NCBI GenBank assembly: GCA_030838305.1
Contig: JAUTWY010000441.1
Location: 1 to 18,653 of the forward strand
Reading direction: 5' to 3'
DNA length: 18,653 bases
Origin: Acidobacteriaceae bacterium
GTDB lineage: Bacteria > Acidobacteriota > Terriglobia > Terriglobales > Acidobacteriaceae
Part shown: piece after piece, positions 7,245-17,400 of the stretch
How positions within the stretch are numbered: position 1 is the stretch's first letter
Layout of the letters: each line of letters begins with the position of its first letter
Position numbers and translations under genes: made by a program
The notes under the pieces: generated by a model
The model's input: the letters and a program-made list of their open reading frames with translations, nothing else
Databases searched by the model: none
Told to the model about the DNA's origin: nothing

Positions 7245-7733
7245 CCGGGCCAGCGAAGTCAATGGCACCCAACCGGGGTGTGCAGCTCAATCTTGGACCT
7301 TTCCATCAGAGTTCAAACTCGATCCTTAGGCATGCCGGGGATGTTCCTGGGGGAGTCGTGCATAGCGTTTCGAGAGACTACTGCGCAACCGCAGCCGCAA
7401 GAGCAGATACGGGATCGAGCAAATGATCACCAGAAGAATCAGGTCCGCTGAATATTTCAACATTGTGCACCCGATTCCCAGGCGAAGCGCATTTCTATAG
7501 CCATTCAAACCCCACCGCGTCGTGCCCGATCTCCCGCTCTGGCAGTTTGGCAACTTGCGAAGCGAAATCCTGTCAAAATGCGGACGCCCGTGTCAACTGC
7601 AGGACTTTTCTTGGCGTCACAAAACTCTCTCCACCAACCATTTGATCCCAGGTTGCTGAAAATAAACGCCAAAATCCCGGTTGCCGATTGGAAGGCGGCG
7701 TGCTTTTCCTGTCAGGACGGGAGACACAGACAC
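7245..7733. other. Long intergenic region before the sigma factor, 489 bp
   Basis: No gene is firmly supported here. The sigma-factor frame is open back to 7578 but reads as low-quality protein before residue M(7734), where a ribosome binding site appears. A minus-strand 45-residue reading frame with one hydrophobic segment is listed separately. I looked for a GGAAC-type ECF -35 element on the plus strand in this stretch and did not find one. The region should contain the promoter of the sigma-RND cluster. Confidence 0.4.
7326..7463 (-). CDS. Possible small single-span membrane protein
   Basis: From the ATG at 7461-7463 the frame gives 45 residues: one hydrophobic helix (about residues 8-22, LILLVIICSIPYLLL) followed by a strongly basic tail (RLRLRSSLSKRYARLP). 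This is the layout of a positive-inside small membrane protein. There is no clear Shine-Dalgarno sequence, and the frame extends upstream without a better start. It could be real or a chance reading frame; I have no family match. Confidence 0.25.
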   Translation of the reverse strand: MLKYSADLILLVIICSIPYLLLRLRLRSSLSKRYARLPQEHPRHA

Positions 7734-8351
7734 ATGCAAGCGACAGATAACCTCGCAAACGAAAACCAACTAGACGTCCGCATTCCCGAAGCAAGAACTC
7801 AGGAAATGCAGGACGTTCTCTCGCGCTACCTGCCGTTGTTTTACAGAAAGGCCTATCGGCAGCTGGGCAATGAAGCCGACGCGGAAGATGCGGTTCAGGA
7901 TGCGCTCCTGTCCGCTTACAAGCACCTCGACCAATTTAAGAGACAGGCGCAAATGTCGACGTGGTTAACCGCTATTGTCACAAACAGCGCGCGGATGCAC
8001 TTGCGCAGACGCCAACGCCAGATCCACTTGTCGCTGGATGAGCGCTTCGGAGAAGAGCAGGAGTTTTCCTTGTCAGACTTATTGCCGGCTGGCGAACCGA
8101 GTCCTGAAGAGGAGAGCCGCACGGCGGAACTGCACCGGAATCTGCTGCGATTCGTAGCTCAGTTGTCGCCTCCCTTACGCAAGACGTTTCAGCTGCGTGA
8201 ATTGGATGGCCTGAGCACAAGCGAAGCCGCGAACGTTCTCGGAGTGCCAGACGGAACAGTGAAGGCCCAGCTCGCACGGGCACGCGCAAAGCTTCGGCGG
8301 CTTATGGGTCGGGTGCTCAACCCCAAGTCTGGCTTAGCAACTGCGAATTGA
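7734..8351 (+). CDS. ECF-type RNA polymerase sigma factor (sigma-70 family)
   Basis: From the preferred start the protein has 205 residues. Region 2 is at about 33-95 (YLPLFYRKAYRQLGNEADAEDAVQDALLSAYKHLDQF, then STWLTAIVTNSAR). An acidic linker spans about 96-135. Region 4 is at about 143-190 with a helix-turn-helix (TSEAANVLGVPDGTVKAQLARAR). Regions 1 and 3 are absent, as in ECF sigma factors. I chose ATG at 7734 because GGGAG lies ten bases upstream; the frame is open to 7578 but the added residues look non-coding. No anti-sigma gene is adjacent. The RND pump gene starts 36 bp after the stop on the same strand, so this sigma factor may be co-transcribed with and direct transcription of the efflux operon. 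Confidence 0.92.
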   Translation: MQATDNLANENQLDVRIPEARTQEMQDVLSRYLPLFYRKAYRQLGNEADAEDAVQDALLSAYKHLDQFKRQAQMSTWLTAIVTNSARMHLRRRQRQIHLSLDERFGEEQEFSLSDLLPAGEPSPEEESRTAELHRNLLRFVAQLSPPLRKTFQLRELDGLSTSEAANVLGVPDGTVKAQLARARAKLRRLMGRVLNPKSGLATAN

Positions 8352-8387
8352 CGAGAGTCGTTAATTGAAGAACCGTAGAAAAACTTT

Positions 8388-11300
8388 ATGTGGATTGTTC
8401 GACTAGCATTACGGCGCCCCTACACTTTCGTAGTGATGTCCATACTCATCCTGATTATGGGTGGGCTTGCGATCGTCCGCACTCCGACCGATATTTTCCC
8501 GACCATCGACATTCCCGTAGTCAGCATCATCTGGAACTATAACGGTCTTGTCCCGCAAGACATGAGCGACCGGATCGTGATTATCACGGAGCGGAATCTT
8601 ACTACCACGGTCGACAATATCGAACACATCGAGTCCCAATCGCTCTATGGAATCGCAGTGGTTAAGGTATTTCTTCAGCCGACTGCAAACTTGCAGCAAG
8701 GTATTGCCCAGGTTACCGCGGTTTCTCAGACCCAACTGCGGCAATTGCCTGCGGGAACGACGCCGCCGCTCGTCATCGCGTATAGCGCGTCGAGTGTGCC
8801 CGTACTTCAGCTGGCTCTCTCCGGACACAATCTGTCGGAGCAGCAGCTCAACGATTATGGCCTGAATTTCATTCGGACGCAGATCATCACGGTGCCTGGG
8901 GTTTCGGTGCCCTATCCCTATGGCGGCAAACAACGGCAGGTACAGGTCGATCTGAATACGACCGCATTGCAGTCGAAGGGCTTATCCGCGCTGGACGTGG
9001 TCAACGCCATCAGCGTGCAAAATCTGGTCCTGCCGACGGGAACATCCAAGATCGGCTCTAAAGAATACGACGTATCCATTCCCAATGCGGCGCCGCAGAC
9101 AATCGCGGACCTGAACCGGATTCCAATCAAGACCATTGGCGGCACTACAATCTATATCAAAGACGTTGCCTGGGTACGCGACGGATTTCCGCCGCAGACA
9201 AATATTGTCCGCGTTAACGGGCAGCGATCCGTATTGTTGACGATCCAGAAGGCGGGAAATGCCTCAACGCTGAACGTGATTTCGGGCATCAAGGCTCTTC
9301 TGCCACAAATCAAGTCGACCCTTCCATCCCAGCTACAAATAACTCCGCTGGCGGATCAATCGATTTTTGTGCGTGGTGCGATCAGTGGAGTGGTCCGGGA
9401 GACGCTGATTGCCGCGTGCCTCACTGCTTTCATGATTCTCACATTCCTGGGTAGCTGGCGAAGCACCGTGATCATTGCGACCTCGATTCCGCTGGCAATC
9501 CTGACCTCGATTATCGTGCTCAGTGCGATCGGACAAACGATCAACATCATGACGCTCGGTGGATTGGCTCTGGCGGTCGGCATTCTGGTTGATGACGCTA
9601 CGGTTGAAGTCGAGAACATCAATCGCAACCGCGAGGCTGAGCCGGAAAAGAATCTCGACGAAGTTGTTCTGGACAGTGCATCGCAGATTGCGACCCCCGC
9701 GTTCGTCTCCACACTCTCGATCTGCATTGTGTTTGCTCCCATGTTCTTACTGTCGGGCGTGGCGCGATACCTGTTCGTGCCGCTCGCGGAGGCGGTGGTA
9801 TTCGCCATGTTGGCTTCGTATTTTCTATCACGGACCATCGTTCCGACCATGGCGAAGTACTTGTTACGGGGAGAAAACAGGGAAGCCGGAGACGCCCCCA
9901 GCCGCAATCCGCTGGTACGCCTGCAAAAGCGGTTTGAGGCAGCCTTCGAGAGATTTCACCGCAGCTATCGCGGCCTGCTGGAAATGTGCCTCCATCACCG
10001 CCGTGCTTTCCTGATTGCGTTCTTCGTGTTCTGCCTCGGCTCACTGGCAATTCTGATTCCTTGGCTGGGCCGGGACTTCTTTCCCAGCGTCGACAGCGGT
10101 ACTTTCAAGCTTCACATGCGTGCTCCTACGGGAATGCGTATTGAAGAGACGGCCAACCTTTGCGATCAGATCGAGCAGTCGATTCGCAAAGAAATCCCGG
10201 CAGCCGAGGTGCAGAGCGTTATTGATAACATAGGCCTGCCTTACAGCGGCATCAATCTTTCCTACAGCAATTCGGCGCCGGTTGGCACGTCCGATGCGGA
10301 CATTCTTGTGACTTTGTCCACCAAGCACCATCCCACGGATGACTATATTCACCAGCTTCGTCTGGCGCTCCCGAAACAGTTTCCGGGCGTCACCTTCTCT
10401 TTCTTGCCCGCCGACATGGTCGCGCAAATTTTGAATTTCGGATTGCCCGCTCCGATCGACGTTCAAGTCGTCGGAAACGATCTGCAGGGCAACCGGCTCT
10501 ACGCGGACGCACTGCTTGCGAAGATGAGATATGTTTCCGGCGCGACTGATCTGCGAATTCAGCAGCCCTTCGATCAGCCCTATCTGCGCTTGTCAGTCGA
10601 GCGTACCAAAGCGGAAGAGCTCGGTTTCACTGCCCACGACATTGCGCAAAACCTCCTCGTATCACTGAGCGGCAGTTTCCAGACTTCGCCGTCGTTCTGG
10701 CTTGATCCAAAGAATCATGTCAGTTATCAAATCGCTACCCAGACGCCCCAGTATCGCGCGAACACATTGCAGGCTGTAGAGAACATTCCGATCACTGGAA
10801 CGGATCCAACTGCTGCGCCATCGCTCATGGCTAGCTTGGTGTCGACCCAGCGTGGAACAGGAATGGCTGTGGTTTCGGACTACAACGTTGCACCGGTCAT
10901 TGACATCTTTGGCTCTGTTGCGGGTCGCGATCTCGGTGGGGTTGCCGGTGACATCAACAAGATCATTCATGCCACACGCCAGCAATTGCCGCGCGGCTCT
11001 CACGTTGTAGTCCGCGGACAGGTGCAGACCATGCGAGCCTCTTATATTGGCCTCCTGGGCGGATTAGTGTTTTCCATCGTGCTGATATACCTGCTGATCG
11101 TAGTCAACTTTCAGTCCTGGCTGGATCCTTTCATTATGATTTCCGCGCTGCCCGCCGCACTTGCTGGGATTGCCTGGATCCTGTTTATAACCCACACCAA
11201 TCTGAGTGTCCCGGCGCTGATGGGAGCCATCATGTGCATGGGCGTCGCCACCTCCAACAGCATCCTGGTCGTGAGTTTCGCCACGGAAAAAATGACGGAA

Positions 11301-11561
11301 GGAATGGACTCGGTAAACGCAGCACTGGAAGCAGGGTTCACTCGTTTTCGTCCCGTGCTGATGACCGCGTTGGCCATGATTATCGGCATGGTGCCGATGG
11401 CTCTGGGACTAGGGGACGGCGGCGAGCAAAATGCTCCCCTTGGCCGGGCTGTCATTGGGGGACTGATTTTCGCGACGGCTTCGACCCTGCTTTTTGTTCC
11501 TGCGTTTTTCAGCGTCTTACAGAGTTCACGCCGTCATACAGCCCAGGAACAAGGGAGCTAG
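8388..11561 (+). CDS. RND-family efflux pump, inner-membrane permease (HAE1/AcrB-like)
   Basis: The protein has 1057 residues, the usual length, with a duplicated layout: an N-terminal helix (ALRRPYTFVVMSILILIMGGLAI), a large periplasmic loop, five or more helices from about 335 to 500, a second N-helix near 545, a second periplasmic domain, and a final helix bundle from about 885 to 1045. It should be a trimer driven by the proton gradient, exporting amphiphilic or toxic compounds. TM4 carries the paired aspartates D402 and D403 (GILVDDATVEVEN). R986 and T993 (RFRPVLMT) match AcrB R971 and T978. The position of AcrB K940 is serine (S956 in GVATSNSILVVSFA), by eye alignment. It is first of the three pump genes; the adaptor follows after 6 bp. 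The start codon has only a weak ribosome binding site. Confidence 0.95.
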   Translation: MWIVRLALRRPYTFVVMSILILIMGGLAIVRTPTDIFPTIDIPVVSIIWNYNGLVPQDMSDRIVIITERNLTTTVDNIEHIESQSLYGIAVVKVFLQPTANLQQGIAQVTAVSQTQLRQLPAGTTPPLVIAYSASSVPVLQLALSGHNLSEQQLNDYGLNFIRTQIITVPGVSVPYPYGGKQRQVQVDLNTTALQSKGLSALDVVNAISVQNLVLPTGTSKIGSKEYDVSIPNAAPQTIADLNRIPIKTIGGTTIYIKDVAWVRDGFPPQTNIVRVNGQRSVLLTIQKAGNASTLNVISGIKALLPQIKSTLPSQLQITPLADQSIFVRGAISGVVRETLIAACLTAFMILTFLGSWRSTVIIATSIPLAILTSIIVLSAIGQTINIMTLGGLALAVGILVDDATVEVENINRNREAEPEKNLDEVVLDSASQIATPAFVSTLSICIVFAPMFLLSGVARYLFVPLAEAVVFAMLASYFLSRTIVPTMAKYLLRGENREAGDAPSRNPLVRLQKRFEAAFERFHRSYRGLLEMCLHHRRAFLIAFFVFCLGSLAILIPWLGRDFFPSVDSGTFKLHMRAPTGMRIEETANLCDQIEQSIRKEIPAAEVQSVIDNIGLPYSGINLSYSNSAPVGTSDADILVTLSTKHHPTDDYIHQLRLALPKQFPGVTFSFLPADMVAQILNFGLPAPIDVQVVGNDLQGNRLYADALLAKMRYVSGATDLRIQQPFDQPYLRLSVERTKAEELGFTAHDIAQNLLVSLSGSFQTSPSFWLDPKNHVSYQIATQTPQYRANTLQAVENIPITGTDPTAAPSLMASLVSTQRGTGMAVVSDYNVAPVIDIFGSVAGRDLGGVAGDINKIIHATRQQLPRGSHVVVRGQVQTMRASYIGLLGGLVFSIVLIYLLIVVNFQSWLDPFIMISALPAALAGIAWILFITHTNLSVPALMGAIMCMGVATSNSILVVSFATEKMTEGMDSVNAALEAGFTRFRPVLMTALAMIIGMVPMALGLGDGGEQNAPLGRAVIGGLIFATASTLLFVPAFFSVLQSSRRHTAQEQGS

Positions 11562-11567
11562 ACGCCA

Positions 11568-12806
11568 ATGCATGTGGAGATTCTCATGATGCCCCAAACT
11601 GAAGATACACAAACAAACCGCGAGCAAACTCTCCCATCGAGCGATGTCGGGACAAGAAAGGCTTCGCGCAAATCATGGCTTCTCCTTGCGGTTGCGGCGA
11701 TTGCGGTGGCAGCCCTGTTAGTGTCGGGCATCTGGTCCCGCGTCAAAGCCAACACAACTCTGCGTGCGGAGACCGCTCAAGCGGCCCTTCCCGCCGTGTC
11801 GGTTGTGTCACCAAAACAAACTTCACCGACCGACGAAATCATCCTGCCCGGAAATGTGCAACCGTTCATCACCTCCCCCATTTATTCCCGTACGAATGGT
11901 TATCTAAGGAAGTGGTATTTCGATATTGGGGCGCACGTCAAGAAGGGGCAGCTGCTGGCTCTTATCGAAACGCCAGAAGTCGATCAGCAACTCCAGCAAG
12001 CGCGCAGCAACCTGTTAACCGCGCAGGCAAATCTCGAACTCGCCTCCATCACCAAGAATCGGTATCAGGCACTTTTGAAAAGCAACGCGGTAGCCCAACA
12101 GGACGCCGACAACGCGGCCGGTACCTACAACGCAAATAAGGCAATCGTTGAAGCTGACAAGGCAGCTGTGGAGCAATACTCGGCGCTGGTATCCTTCGAA
12201 AGGATTTATGCGCCGTTCGATGGCGTGATTACGGCGCGCAACACCGATATCGGCGATCTCATTAACTCCGGAAGCAGTACTGGAGCGAAAACCGATCTTT
12301 TCCACATCGCTCAACCGGGAAAATTACGCGTTTACGTAAACGTCCCAGAGGATTACTCGCAAGGGATCAAGAACGGGATGACTGCGGATCTCAGGCTGGC
12401 TGAGTTTCCCGGGCGCAAGTTTCAAGGAAAGCTAGTCCGCACTGCCGAAGCCATCAACGTGACAACCCGCACTTTGCTGGTTGAGATCGATGTAGACAAT
12501 CCTACTGGCACGCTTCTGGCTGGCTCCTACGCAGAGGTCCACTTGGCCGTCCCAACGCGGGCTTCCACCTCCCTGCTTCCGGTGAATACTCTGATATTCC
12601 GCTCGGAAGGATTACACGTCGCCATCGTGAAGGACGGCAAAGTCGTGCTCGCCGCCGTGACTCCAGGACACGATTTTGGCGATCAGATCGAGATCGTCGC
12701 CGGGGTTAAGCCCGACGACAAGGTCATTATCAATCCACCCGACTCCATCGTTTCCGGGCAGGCGGTCCAAATTGTCCAGGCTACGCTGCCGGGGGATACC
12801 AAATGA
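11568..12806 (+). CDS. RND efflux periplasmic adaptor (membrane fusion protein)
   Basis: The protein has up to 412 residues and bridges the permease and outer-membrane channel. A cytoplasmic N-terminus and one membrane anchor (about 35-58) are followed by a barrel-sandwich (lipoyl-like) half (TSPIYSRTNGYLRKWYFDIGAHVKKGQLLA), an alpha-hairpin (about 125-205, QQARSNLLTAQANLELA and further), and the second lipoyl half (IYAPFDGVITARNTDIGDLI). Beta-barrel and membrane-proximal domains complete it. There is no lipobox, so it is anchored by the helix. Two starts are possible: ATG 11568 with AGGGAG ten bases upstream, or ATG 11586/11589 with GGAG six bases upstream of 11586. The last codons overlap the next start as ATGA, indicating translational coupling with the outer-membrane gene. 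Confidence 0.93.
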   Translation: MHVEILMMPQTEDTQTNREQTLPSSDVGTRKASRKSWLLLAVAAIAVAALLVSGIWSRVKANTTLRAETAQAALPAVSVVSPKQTSPTDEIILPGNVQPFITSPIYSRTNGYLRKWYFDIGAHVKKGQLLALIETPEVDQQLQQARSNLLTAQANLELASITKNRYQALLKSNAVAQQDADNAAGTYNANKAIVEADKAAVEQYSALVSFERIYAPFDGVITARNTDIGDLINSGSSTGAKTDLFHIAQPGKLRVYVNVPEDYSQGIKNGMTADLRLAEFPGRKFQGKLVRTAEAINVTTRTLLVEIDVDNPTGTLLAGSYAEVHLAVPTRASTSLLPVNTLIFRSEGLHVAIVKDGKVVLAAVTPGHDFGDQIEIVAGVKPDDKVIINPPDSIVSGQAVQIVQATLPGDTK

Positions 12807-14311
12807 AATACTTTCAAAAAATGATTCTGCTCGAGAACCGGTGGCGGGCGCTCTGCATACATGGTCTGATGGCAATCGCGGTGCTCCAGTTGACGGGATG
12901 CGTGGTTGGACCCAAGTACCACACGCCTGTGGTGCAGGCCCCTTCCGCCTATAAAGAGGCAGGGGACTGGAAGCCCGCCCAACCAAGTGACCAGAATCTT
13001 GGCGGTACGTGGTGGACGATGTTTCAAGATCCTCAGCTTGATGCGCTCGAGCAACAAGTCAATATAGGCAATCAAAACCTGAAGGCGGCAGAAGCTCAGT
13101 TCCAGCAGGCGCGGGCAGTCCTGCGCTACAACCGGGCTGACTACTATCCAACCGTCACGGCTGGCCCGTCGGCCAGTCGCCAGCGGATCTCCAGCCGCCG
13201 TCCGCCCGCAACGTCGATTTTCGATGGCATCACCTACAACGATTTCGTGCTGCCATTCAGCGTGTCCTATCAGGCAGACGTCTGGGGCCGGGTCCGAAAA
13301 AATGTGGAGTCTTATCGAGAACAAGCGCAGGCCAGCGCAGCTGACCTCGCTACTGTCAACCTGAGCATGCACGCGGATCTGGCCCTCGATTACTTTCAGG
13401 CCCGCAGCCTCGACGCTGAGGAACAACTTCTAAATTCCACCGTCACGCAATACGAGCAAGCCCTCGAATTGAACGAAAGTCGCTTTCAAGGAGGGATTGC
13501 CTCGGAAGTGGAAGTTGAACAGGCGAAGACGCAACTGCAAACTACTCGCGCGGCTGCCATTGATGTCGGGGTGCTGCGAGCGCAGTATGAACATGCGGTC
13601 GCAATTCTGATCGGGAAACCGCCCGCCGGGTTCAGTCTTCCTCCGCTTCCCCTCACCGCACCGCCTCCGCATGTTCCGGTCAGCGTGCCCTCCGAACTAC
13701 TGGAAAGGCGTCCGGACATCGCTGCCGCGGAGAGGCGGGTAGCGTCCGCCAATGCCCAGATTGGAGTCGCGAAGTCGGCGTACTACCCGCTGATCAGTTT
13801 GGGTGCTTCTGGAGGATTTGAGAGCTCCGCTATCACAACCCTCATAAACGGTCCGAGCGGCCTATGGTCGTTTGGACTGTCCGCTGTGGAAACTGTCTTC
13901 GATGGCGGAAGACGGCGTGCCGTCAACGACCAGGCTCGTGCGGCTTATGACTTTCAAGTCGCTGCCTATCGAGAAAACGTACTCACTGGATTCCAACAGG
14001 TGGAAGACAATCTGGCGGCGGTGAGAATTCTGGAAAACGAAGCCAAGGTCCAGGATGAAGCGGTGGTGGCCGCACAGAAATCCTTGGACCTTTCCGTCAC
14101 TCGCTACAAAGGCGGGGTCACGAGTTATCTCGAAGTGATCACCGCGCAAAGCGCCGCGCTTGCCGATGAAGTCATGGCGGTCAATATCCTGGGACGACGA
14201 ATGGCGAACACTGTGTTGCTGATTCAGGCCCTCGGTGGTGGATGGGACCGATCAACTTTGCCAGAGCGACCCGAATGCTGCCCTGTGGTGGCGGACGGCA
14301 AGGCCAACTGA
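12803..14311 (+). CDS. RND efflux outer-membrane lipoprotein (NodT/OprM family)
   Basis: The protein has 502 residues, the usual length for the NodT family of TolC-like channels. A signal segment ends at the lipobox LTGC with C33, then the family start VGPKYHTPVV. The two outer-membrane-factor repeats are visible: W(W)..F.DP.LD.L...V...N.L..A...F.QAR....R...YP (about 72-120), and the second half ELLERRPDIAAAERR...ANAQIGVAKSAYYPLISLGASGGF (about 298-340). A long helical section follows. It forms the exit duct of the tripartite pump together with the two preceding genes. ATG 12803 overlaps the adaptor stop by four bases. Confidence 0.94.
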   Translation: MKYFQKMILLENRWRALCIHGLMAIAVLQLTGCVVGPKYHTPVVQAPSAYKEAGDWKPAQPSDQNLGGTWWTMFQDPQLDALEQQVNIGNQNLKAAEAQFQQARAVLRYNRADYYPTVTAGPSASRQRISSRRPPATSIFDGITYNDFVLPFSVSYQADVWGRVRKNVESYREQAQASAADLATVNLSMHADLALDYFQARSLDAEEQLLNSTVTQYEQALELNESRFQGGIASEVEVEQAKTQLQTTRAAAIDVGVLRAQYEHAVAILIGKPPAGFSLPPLPLTAPPPHVPVSVPSELLERRPDIAAAERRVASANAQIGVAKSAYYPLISLGASGGFESSAITTLINGPSGLWSFGLSAVETVFDGGRRRAVNDQARAAYDFQVAAYRENVLTGFQQVEDNLAAVRILENEAKVQDEAVVAAQKSLDLSVTRYKGGVTSYLEVITAQSAALADEVMAVNILGRRMANTVLLIQALGGGWDRSTLPERPECCPVVADGKAN

Positions 14312-14433
14312 ATTGACCATGGCATGCTAGCTTCGACCCCAAAGCAAGCCACTTCCTCACCGGCCACCTTCAACCGCTTTAAGAACGCGAGCCTATTCAA
14401 GTAGACTGGCTATCCAAACCGGGGGATGGCCGC

Positions 14434-17400
14434 TTGCATAAACTCAGATCGTATTTGAACCGCAGTTGTACCACGCTCCTTTTCCTTTTGCTCGCCCCTT
14501 CAGCGATCGCACAGTCTGTTCCTACGGAATTGTTCAATGGGCTTAAATGGCGCCTGATTGGGCCATTCCGCGGCGGCCGGGTAGTCGCAGTCGCCGGGGT
14601 TCCTGGCGACTCCACGACGTTCTATTTTGGCGCCGTGAATGGCGGGATTTGGAAAACTACTGATGCCGGAACGGTCTGGACCCCAATTTTCGATAGCCAG
14701 CCAGTCGGTTCCATTGGCGCGATCGCAGTGTCTCCCTCCGATCCCAAGACTGTCTACGCCGGAACCGGCGAGTCCGACATTCGTTCTAATCTGTCCTCGG
14801 GAAATGGGGTCTACAAATCCTCCGATGGCGGCTCTACCTGGATCCACATCGGACTTGAGGACACGCGCCAAATCAGCCGGATCGTGATCGATCCGCATGA
14901 TCCGAACGTCGTCTACGTCGGAGCGCTCGGTCATGCTTACGGTCCAAACGCAGAACGCGGTGTATACAAGTCTGTCGATGGAGGAACGCATTGGACTAAG
15001 ACGCTCGATGCCGGGTCCGCAATTGGCGTCTCAGATCTGGCGGTCTGTGCCGGCAATCCGCAGATATTGCTTGCCGGCACATGGAATGCGCATCGTCCTC
15101 CATGGAGCACGTATGCTGCTATCGACGGACCCGGTGGCGCCCTCTATCGCTCCCAGGACGCCGGCAAGACGTGGTCGCACCTCAACGGCAAGGGATTACC
15201 TGAGGGCGATTGGGGACGCATTGGCGTTGACGTTGCGCCAGACGGCAAGCGAGTCTACGCCCTCATACAAGCAAAGAAATCTGGCCTCTATCGTTCTGAT
15301 GACGGCGGCGAGACGTGGGTCCTTCAGAATGCAGATCCACGTCTCACCAGCCGCGCCTGGTATTTCAACAACATCACAATCGATCCCAACAATCCCGATG
15401 TCATCTACATCCCAAATGTAGCTCTCTATCGATCCGAAGACGGAGGGAAGACGATTTCGATTGTCCGCGGAGCGCCCGGCGGAGATGATTATCACCAAAT
15501 TTGGATCGATCCCGAGAGTTCCTCCCGGATGGTTCTAGGAACGGATCAGGGCGCCACAATCAGTCTCGACCGCGGCCAGACTTGGACCTCCTGGTACAAC
15601 CAGCCCACGGCTCAGCTCTACCATGTGATCACCGACAACCAGTTTCCTTACGTCGTATACGGCGCGCAACAAGATAGCGGGAGCGCTGCTGTCTTGAGCC
15701 GAACAGATCACGGTCAAATCACGCCCCGCGACTGGTTTCCCTCCGGCGCAAGTGAGAGCGGATACATGGCGCCCGATCCTAAAGACTCGACCATCGTCTA
15801 TCTGAGTGGAACTTATGGCAGCGTTGACCGCTTCAACAAGCGAACCGGACTGAGCCAGGATATTTCTCCGTGGCCAGCTTTGAACTTTGGTTCGGAAATC
15901 AATCAGCGAAAATACAGGGATCCTTGGACTCCAGTCCTGCTGTTTTCACCCGCCGACGCCACTACGCTCTATCTCGGTACGCAATATGTGATGAAAACCG
16001 TGGACGGGGGTCTGCACTGGCAGACCATCAGCGCGGATCTCACCGGATCGACGCAGCAGTTGGGAGATAGCAAATCGCCAGGACCGCCTACGATCGAAAA
16101 TGCGAAACAGCGAGGGTATGGCGTAGTGTTCACCATTGCGCCCTCGGCTCTAAACCGTGATCTAGTCTGGGCCGGAAGCGACACAGGATTAATTCACCTC
16201 ACGCGCGATGCGGGAAAGTCCTGGAAGGACGTGACACCCCATGGCCTCAGCGACTGGAGCAAGATTTCATTCATCGAGGCTTCGCGCTTTGATCCGGCCG
16301 TTGCCTACGCGGCGGTGGATCGCAGCCGCCTAGATGATCGTACCCCCTATCTCTATCGAACGCGCGACTATGGATCCACTTGGACATTGATTACAAACGG
16401 CATCGCGCCGGATTCTTTCCTGCGTGCTATTCGCGAGGACACTGAGACTAAGTCACTGGTCTTTGCCGGAACCGAACTGGGCGTGTACGTATCCTTCGAC
16501 GGCGGTGATCACTGGCAATCCTTGCAACTCAATCTGCCGGTTACGTCCGTTCGCGACCTCACGATTCACGGCGATGATCTGATCATTGCCACGCATGGCC
16601 GCTCCTTCTGGATTTTAGACAATGTCACACCGTTGCGCCAGACGTCAGAAGCGGCAAGGGAAAACGGATTTTGGCTCTACCATCCCGCGCCAGCCTTTCG
16701 CATTGATAACGATTCCTTCGTGGGAACACCGCTCCCGCCCGAGGAACCAACCGCCGAAAACCCTCCCGCCGGCGCCGTGATCGACTATTTTCTCAAGTCT
16801 TCGGCCGGTACGGTCACGCTGGAAATTTACGATGGGCACAAAAACCTAGTCCGAAAATTCTCGTCGGAAGATAAATCTACGGAGAAGCATGCCGCTCTTC
16901 CGGTCGCGGAGCGATGGTTTCCCAAGCCCGAATCCGTGCAGACAACTCCGGGAATGCATCGTTTTCTCTGGAGTCTTGAGTGGGGCAGTTCCGGCGGACC
17001 CGCTGCGGATGAAGAATCCCAATATCACAATCCCAGCGGCCCAAAGGTAGCGCCGGGAATCTTTCAAGTCCGCCTGACGGTCGACGGAACCACGCAGAGT
17101 CAACCACTAAAGGTCATCATGGACCCGCGCTCGCCCGCCACTGCCGAAGTGCTTCAGCAGCAGGAGCAACTCGGTCGTCAGATCTTCGACGAAGCCATCG
17201 ACGCACGCCGCGCCCTCGCCGAGATCGCTTCGGTACAGAAACAACTGCCGGACGTTGAGCAGAAAGTTAGACAGAACCCCACTCTCACGGCGGCTTTGGC
17301 AGATGCTAAATCGGAAATCGCAAAGATTCTTTCCAATAGAGAAGACCTTAAACATCAGAATAGAGGATTGCAAGACGACTATATCGACATGGCTTCAGCA

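Noticed and set aside
7578..7733. N-terminal extension of the sigma factor to the ATG at 7578
   Set aside because: The extra 52 residues look non-coding, and a GGGAG site marks the ATG at 7734; ECF sigma factors are usually about 200 residues.
9356..9907. Minus-strand 183-residue open frame inside the RND permease gene
   Set aside because: It is a shadow of the pump coding sequence and has no recognisable protein pattern.
12683..13426. Minus-strand 247-residue open frame across the adaptor/outer-membrane junction
   Set aside because: It is antisense to two well-supported genes and has no domain pattern.
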